The position numbers and the translations under genes are program-made. A stretch of DNA of 64,000 nucleotides from Psettodes erumei (taxonomy: Eukaryota > Chordata > Actinopteri > Pleuronectiformes > Psettodidae). Shown here piece after piece: positions 61,956 through 64,000 of this stretch. The notes under the pieces are model-generated. The model did no database searches. It had not been told where the DNA came from and worked only from the letters and a program-made list of their open reading frames with translations. The first letter of the stretch is position 1. Each line of letters opens with the position of its first letter. The stretch covers positions 1,640,001-1,704,000 of the forward strand of contig JAFBJZ010000652.1 in the NCBI GenBank assembly GCA_016785225.1, written 5' to 3'.

Positions 61956-62861
61956 GGCTTTCTCTTCTCGCAGCCTTATCCGCTGCACCTACCGTCTGGA
62001 CTTCCAGAACCTGCGCGTGAGCGTGCACGTGGGTGATTTACAGCACCTCTTCGCGCTCAGAGCTGCACTCAGCGGTGATATTTTATGGCGATACTTTAAG
62101 TTTTAAAGCCTTGACTGAATCCTTTTTTTTTCTCATCAAATTGTGGGAAATCCCCCACAAGTGTGGGAAAAGTGTCTCGCTCTGTCCAATCTGCACACAA
62201 GTGAGGCCTAATGGCTGTTGGCAGCACATAATAGAAAGGACCATGTGAAATGTAGGTTGTCAGATTCTTTTTAAAATATTATCTGCTTCCTTTTAAGTAA
62301 ACATTGAATTTCAACGGGGTCAAAACCTTTATCCGAGAAATATTGCTGCATGTCAAGGTGGTGATTTTGGGAGCATTGGGGCTACAAAGAGAAAAAGAGT
62401 GGCCATGGTAGCTGAAACTTTAACCTACCAAAACACAGCTCTTTGTGTAACTCTACCTTGTGTGGCTAAATTGTGTACGCAGGAAGAAGAGGTGAGATCT
62501 CATATGTCTTTGCCGCCGTGACGTGAGATCCCAGATGTTTCTTTGAGCTGTGTATACCTGACTTTAAAAGACGTAAAGCTGCTCGCTTTCTGACGCCGTT
62601 CTCACCTTCGTGCAGCGCGCGGCGAGCCAGGGCCTCAAACTCGGCGAAGTTGTGCACCAGGTAGCAGTGCTGCTCTTTGGGTTGCGAGGCCATGTCGTGG
62701 AGCTCCCTGATGTTGCCCTGCCAGATGCCCAGGGTGAAGATCTCCACGCCGCGTTCCCTCAGCGCTGCCGCCACCGGCCGAGGGTCTCCACCGTTGGAGT
62801 AGCCGTCGGTGATCAGGAAAATGACCTTGGTGGCGTTGGCGCGGGAGTGACGTAGGATTTG
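18782..62861 (-). CDS. svep1: Sushi, von Willebrand factor type A, EGF and pentraxin domain-containing protein 1 (polydom), 5' partial
   Basis: Svep1 is a very large secreted extracellular-matrix protein. In mammals it binds integrin alpha9beta1 and takes part in angiopoietin/TIE signalling; in zebrafish and mouse it is needed for lymphatic vessel growth. I placed 48 coding exons by GT-AG borders and reading phase, from 62606-62861 down to 18782-18812. They amount to about 3,446 residues; the human protein is about 3,570, and the missing part is the signal peptide and first half of the VWA domain beyond the right edge. Domain order matches human polydom from end to end. By my count there are about 35 CCP modules and 10 EGF modules outside the N-terminal Cys-rich region. 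Phases agree at every junction except that exon 25065-27780 is one base short (see findings). The gene is tail-to-tail with txn, as at human 9q31.3. The domain blocks are described separately. Confidence 0.97.
19688..19735. repeat. (CA)n microsatellite upstream of a svep1 acceptor
   Basis: About 24 CA units, read as (TG)n on the svep1 strand, end about 12 bases before the acceptor of exon 19583-19676, in the place of the pyrimidine tract. Confidence 0.95.
20034..20089. repeat. CA-rich imperfect repeat at a svep1 donor
   Basis: ACACGC and ACTCAC hexamer variants abut the donor of svep1 exon 20089-20184. The intron therefore starts GTGAGTGTGAGTGTG on the coding strand. Confidence 0.85.
20612..23223. 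other. svep1 introns flanking exons 43-44
   Basis: Outside exons 21376-21546 and 22590-22775 this stretch is intronic. It contains a GC-rich GGAGCGGA-type repeat at about 21285-21335 and a C/A-rich run near 20868-20900. No further coding sequence was recognised. Confidence 0.6.
21285..21335. repeat. GGAGCGGA / GGAGCTGA minisatellite
   Basis: Short GA-rich units (GAGGAGCTGAG, then GGAGCGGA) repeat in tandem within a svep1 intron close to the end of exon 21376-21546. Confidence 0.8.
21376..24957 (-). other. svep1: svep1 exons: CCP29 end to CCP35
   Basis: Exon 24723-24957 closes CCP29 and opens CCP30 (CPLPANFSIPHL). Exon 24431-24586 closes CCP30 and opens CCP31 (VVCEKPPPLLHG). The small exon 23954-24017 closes CCP31. 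Exons 23489-23662, 23224-23400, 22590-22775 and 21376-21546 encode one CCP each (QSCGPPPTVQN, GCHSPRLMLHG, SCPAPPGWRED, SCGPPLHVANG). For exon 24431-24586 two AG acceptors three bases apart would both keep the frame; the inner one, giving CQLGGGW, matches the human sequence better. Confidence 0.88.
25065..27780 (-). other. svep1: svep1 large exon: about 16 CCP modules, with an apparent one-base frameshift
   Basis: One 2,716-base exon encodes the end of CCP14, CCP15 to CCP28 complete, and most of CCP29, without introns. The reading frame changes between CCP23 residues YECSPGF and RGRDTMACQADGKW, at about 26088-26095. The exon is one base short of the length needed to link its flanking phases. 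Upstream the frame runs open for 592 codons from 27753; without correction it stops at 25975-25977. Downstream the alternative frame is clean CCP sequence to the donor at 25064. CCP21 (about 26455-26600) carries a shorter insert than the mammalian domain and lacks its acidic integrin motif. The region is GC-rich, which produces long meaningless open frames on the other strand. Confidence 0.9.
27873..30867 (-). other. svep1: svep1 exons: CCP5-6, calcium-binding EGF7, CCP7-14
   Basis: CCP5 and CCP6 have one exon each (30697-30867, 30401-30574). EGF7 is on 30180-30299 (DVDECALGSDCDDHASC). CCP7 is on 29918-30094. CCP8, 9 and 10 are split over exons 29373-29457, 29045-29236, 28741-28908 and the next one. 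Exon 27873-28545 encodes the end of CCP10, all of CCP11-13 and the start of CCP14. The acceptor of exon 28741-28908 (GTGCGAAG) is chosen by phase and by homology; a nearby CACAG would break the frame. Confidence 0.92.
30980..31931 (-). other. svep1: svep1 exons: pentraxin domain
   Basis: Four exons, 31733-31931, 31460-31635, 31218-31342 and 30980-31109, encode the pentraxin/laminin-G-like fold. Landmarks are FNLDFEVSGIHGYVMMDGV, CTFWMRS, WYHIGVSW, YINGKPSDGGKGLSVG and FVGSISQLNIWDRVL. The pentraxin signature (His-x-Cys-x-Ser/Thr-Trp) appears as TCTFWMRS, so it is only partly kept, as in other polydoms. Confidence 0.93.
32158..34060 (-). other. svep1: svep1 exons: acidic linker and EGF modules 1-6
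   Basis: Exon 33972-34060 encodes a linker rich in Glu and Ser. EGF1 to EGF3 have one exon each (33680-33776, 33280-33393, 32840-32953). Exons 32430-32631 and 32158-32315 together encode EGF4 to EGF6, with an intron inside EGF5. Modules 2-6 start with calcium-binding signatures (DIDEC, EVNEC, EINEC, NVDEC, DVDEC); EGF1 starts VFHEC and lacks it. The number and order match mammalian polydom. Confidence 0.93.
34876..35885 (-). other. svep1: svep1 exons: three ephrin-receptor/TNFR-like Cys-rich modules
   Basis: Three exons of identical length (162 bases), 35724-35885, 35410-35571 and 34876-35037, each encode one module of the GTYFSLEYNECESCWLGSYQ type. All are in the same phase, so they look like tandem copies of one ancestral exon. 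The third contains CYPCPRDYYQPEHGRSYC. The last donor (GTAGGT) leaves a single base of the next codon. Confidence 0.92.
36027..37298 (-). other. svep1: svep1 exons: CCP4 and polydom-specific region with basic cleavage-like site
   Basis: Exon 37107-37298 encodes CCP4, including the degenerate CTLHCKDGYSF and CAYNGVWEPPYSPDRPDC. Exons 36865-36986, 36670-36775, 36364-36567 and 36027-36260 encode a segment found only in polydom-type proteins, recognised by GFKPFEMLFKASRCDD, CLEYNYDYENGFSIG and LFCRPGSVLKGRMC. Exon 36364-36567 has a strongly basic stretch containing RTKR, a furin-type RxKR sequence. Human polydom has RIKR at the equivalent place. Confidence 0.9.
38487..38511. repeat. (GT)n microsatellite
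   Basis: A run of about 12 GT units inside svep1 intron sequence. Confidence 0.9.
38686..38715. repeat. (GT)n microsatellite
   Basis: A run of about 15 GT units, 175 bases from the previous run. Confidence 0.9.
41412..43683. other. svep1 intron between CCP3 and HYR1 exons
   Basis: The only structured element seen is the 10-base minisatellite at 42411-42486. The open frames here are not supported by splice sites or homology. Confidence 0.65.
42411..42486. repeat. Minisatellite, 10-base unit GGTTCAGCTC
   Basis: About 7.5 tandem copies of GGTTCAGCTC. The first is GGCTCAGCTC and two others are AGTTCAGCTC, with a truncated last copy. Confidence 0.95.
43879..48186. other. svep1 introns around the CCP2 exon
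   Basis: Apart from exon 45901-46080 this is intronic. It holds a T-run near 44676-44688, a (GT)n run at 45299-45326, and no recognised gene. Confidence 0.6.
45299..45326. repeat. (GT)n microsatellite
   Basis: About 14 GT units followed by a short G run. Confidence 0.9.
51380..51411. repeat. (CA)n microsatellite
   Basis: About 16 CA units in svep1 intron sequence. Confidence 0.92.
55299..55319. repeat. (CA)n microsatellite
   Basis: About 10 CA units in svep1 intron sequence. Confidence 0.85.
55736..55764. repeat. (GGA)n trinucleotide repeat
   Basis: A run of GGA/GAG trinucleotides, about nine units. Confidence 0.85.
56275..56292. repeat. (AT)n microsatellite
   Basis: A short run of AT dinucleotides in intron sequence. 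Confidence 0.85.
58323..58354. repeat. (CT)n microsatellite
   Basis: About 16 CT units in intron sequence. Confidence 0.92.
59686..59711. repeat. (CT)n microsatellite
   Basis: About 13 CT units in intron sequence. Confidence 0.9.
59887..59909. repeat. (CA)n microsatellite
   Basis: About 11 CA units in intron sequence. Confidence 0.88.
61046..62605. other. svep1 intron with (GT)n repeat
   Basis: The intron lies between the VWA exon and the following Cys-rich exon. A (GT)n run at 61908-61954 is the only structured element; no coding sequence was seen. Confidence 0.65.
61908..61954. repeat. (GT)n microsatellite
   Basis: About 23 GT units, among the longest dinucleotide runs in the window. 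Confidence 0.95.
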
Positions 62862-64000
62862 CTGTTGGAGAGGAAAATAATATCAGACCCGTGGAGTGGA
62901 GAAGTGCGCAGTGAAAACAACAATTAGTGGTTTTACAATGCAGTTCTGAACCGGACTATTTCTTGGCCGGGAACACTGACTTCCTGAAGTCTTGTCATCA
63001 CTTCGAGGAGCTCTCCTCATTAAACGAACCATAACTTGACACGTAATGAGAATAAACAAGCTTTGTTTATACGGTGCGTTACGACGGCGCGAGGCTTTAT
63101 GCTAAGCTAAGCTCTCCGTCTGGGCAGACATGACAGTGGCATCGCAGACACCGGGAGCTGACGAGCGAGTCAAAATCAGTCAGTGCAGTCATGCTGCTGC
63201 TGAATTTATTGGAAAAGTCAAATACACACATCCCACGCGACGCTCCGCCTGCCAGCACGCTACCGACATAGCTCCGGCTTTAGTGACACGACTAAATTGA
63301 ATAACGAAGAACGTCACGCACAACCACTAAAAACAGCCCTCAATTCTAGGTTTCCTCAAAACCCTGCATCAGCGCGGCAGGCAGCGAGGGGGGAGGCGGG
63401 ACCAGAAAGAAAAAAAAGAGGGGAGAAAGCTCTACAATTGTAGTTATTTCTCTTACAGACTACAGACTGCCTGCCCGTGGTCTGAAACCACCAGAGAACA
63501 CTGGGCAGTGCAGAGCGGGCTCGCCGTGTCCGCCCCAGACACCGGCTATAGTTCCCAAACTAACTTTAGCCACCGTTTACAATCCACCACATACAATTAG
63601 ACAGGACATTAAAGTCAGAGAAACATATCTTTATTTTCTCTCCGGAGTAAAGAAAAAAAAACATATCTATCAGGACCATCTGCTCGCGTCGCTGACGAGG
63701 CCAAGCTGAAAGTGTCCGGGCACGTTACGAACACGTTTTAAATGAGCTATGTGGATAAAAACCAGGGAACAATGGACGACAAGAAAAAGAAGTTGGAGCA
63801 ACGGGGTGGAGGAGGAAAGGAGCCAAGATGAAGTCAGTAGGACAGATATCCACTTACTTACTTACTGAAAGCCAGAAAGGTCTCTGCAATACTGTAAAGA
63901 ATTAAAAACACAAAAAACCACTGGGAGGGAAACAAAGGATGTGTGTTAGGACAACCGGGATGATTTCTCTTTAGTCAGAGTCCAGACAGGATCGAATGTG
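62862..64000. other. svep1 intron reaching the right edge
   Basis: This is the sequence upstream of the first svep1 exon seen. I searched the minus strand for the first half of the VWA domain (the DxSxS metal-site region) and for a signal peptide and found neither, so this is read as intron. Confidence 0.55.

Larger units (their letters stand above)
60869..62861 (-). other. svep1: svep1 exons: C-terminal half of VWA domain and following Cys-rich module
   Basis: Exon 62606-62861 encodes the second half of the von Willebrand A domain. It includes the ITDGYSNGGDPRP segment, whose Asp belongs to the metal-site region, and FTLGIWQGNIRELHDMAS. Exon 60869-61045 encodes a Cys-rich, EGF-like module (CCDLMASCKCGTHTGQYDC, then CEKGYYGKGLQHEC). 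The exon carrying the DxSxS metal-binding motif was not found in 62862-64000 and must lie further right. The first exon starts at a codon boundary after an AG acceptor at 62862. Confidence 0.9.

Noticed and set aside
1..64000. A novel defence, mobile or biosynthetic system
   Set aside because: All recognisable genes are ordinary vertebrate genes. No CRISPR array, integrase, transposase or gene cluster of a bacterial or viral kind was seen.

Overview
The window looks like a vertebrate, most likely teleost fish, nuclear genome segment. It has spliced genes with GT-AG introns, compact introns, many (CA)n/(GT)n microsatellites, CpG-rich promoter blocks, and proteins that clearly belong to vertebrate families. 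There is no bacterial operon structure, CRISPR array or intact mobile element.

Layout from left to right. (1) 1-3.6 kb: no gene recognised, with one CpG-rich promoter-like block near 3.0-3.2 kb. (2) 3.6-5.6 kb, minus strand: four phase-consistent exons of a low-complexity, Ser/Glu-rich protein I cannot name. (3) 6.3-9.3 kb, minus strand: haus3, a subunit of the spindle augmin complex, complete in five coding exons (657 aa). (4) 10.5-14.1 kb, plus strand: ptgr1, prostaglandin reductase 1 (329 aa, eight coding exons). It is head-to-head with haus3 across a CpG-rich, probably bidirectional promoter. (5) 15.4-18.5 kb, plus strand: txn, cytosolic thioredoxin (107 aa, five exons), with an antioxidant-response-element match upstream. 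(6) 18.6 to beyond 62.9 kb, minus strand: svep1 (polydom), a giant secreted matrix protein, tail-to-tail with txn. I could place 48 coding exons, from the second half of the von Willebrand A domain to the stop codon. The signal peptide and the start of the VWA domain lie beyond the right edge.

The svep1 exons give the full polydom domain order: VWA, Cys-rich modules, CCP1-3, two HYR repeats, CCP4, a unique segment, three ephrin-receptor/TNFR-like Cys modules, six EGFs, a pentraxin domain, two CCPs, one EGF, about 29 more CCPs, three EGFs and a short basic tail. Exon phases agree throughout except in the 2.7-kb multi-CCP exon, which is one base short. That base loss would truncate the protein before its last 12 or so CCPs if it is real. 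A second notable point is that CCP21 lacks the integrin alpha9beta1-binding acidic motif known from mammalian polydom.

The genes are independent units, not a pathway operon. Ptgr1 and txn share a redox theme and both families are often NRF2-regulated. The txn-svep1 adjacency matches human 9q31.3, which supports the svep1 and txn calls. Most of the window from 37 to 64 kb is svep1 intron, including one 11.6-kb intron, and is repeat-rich.
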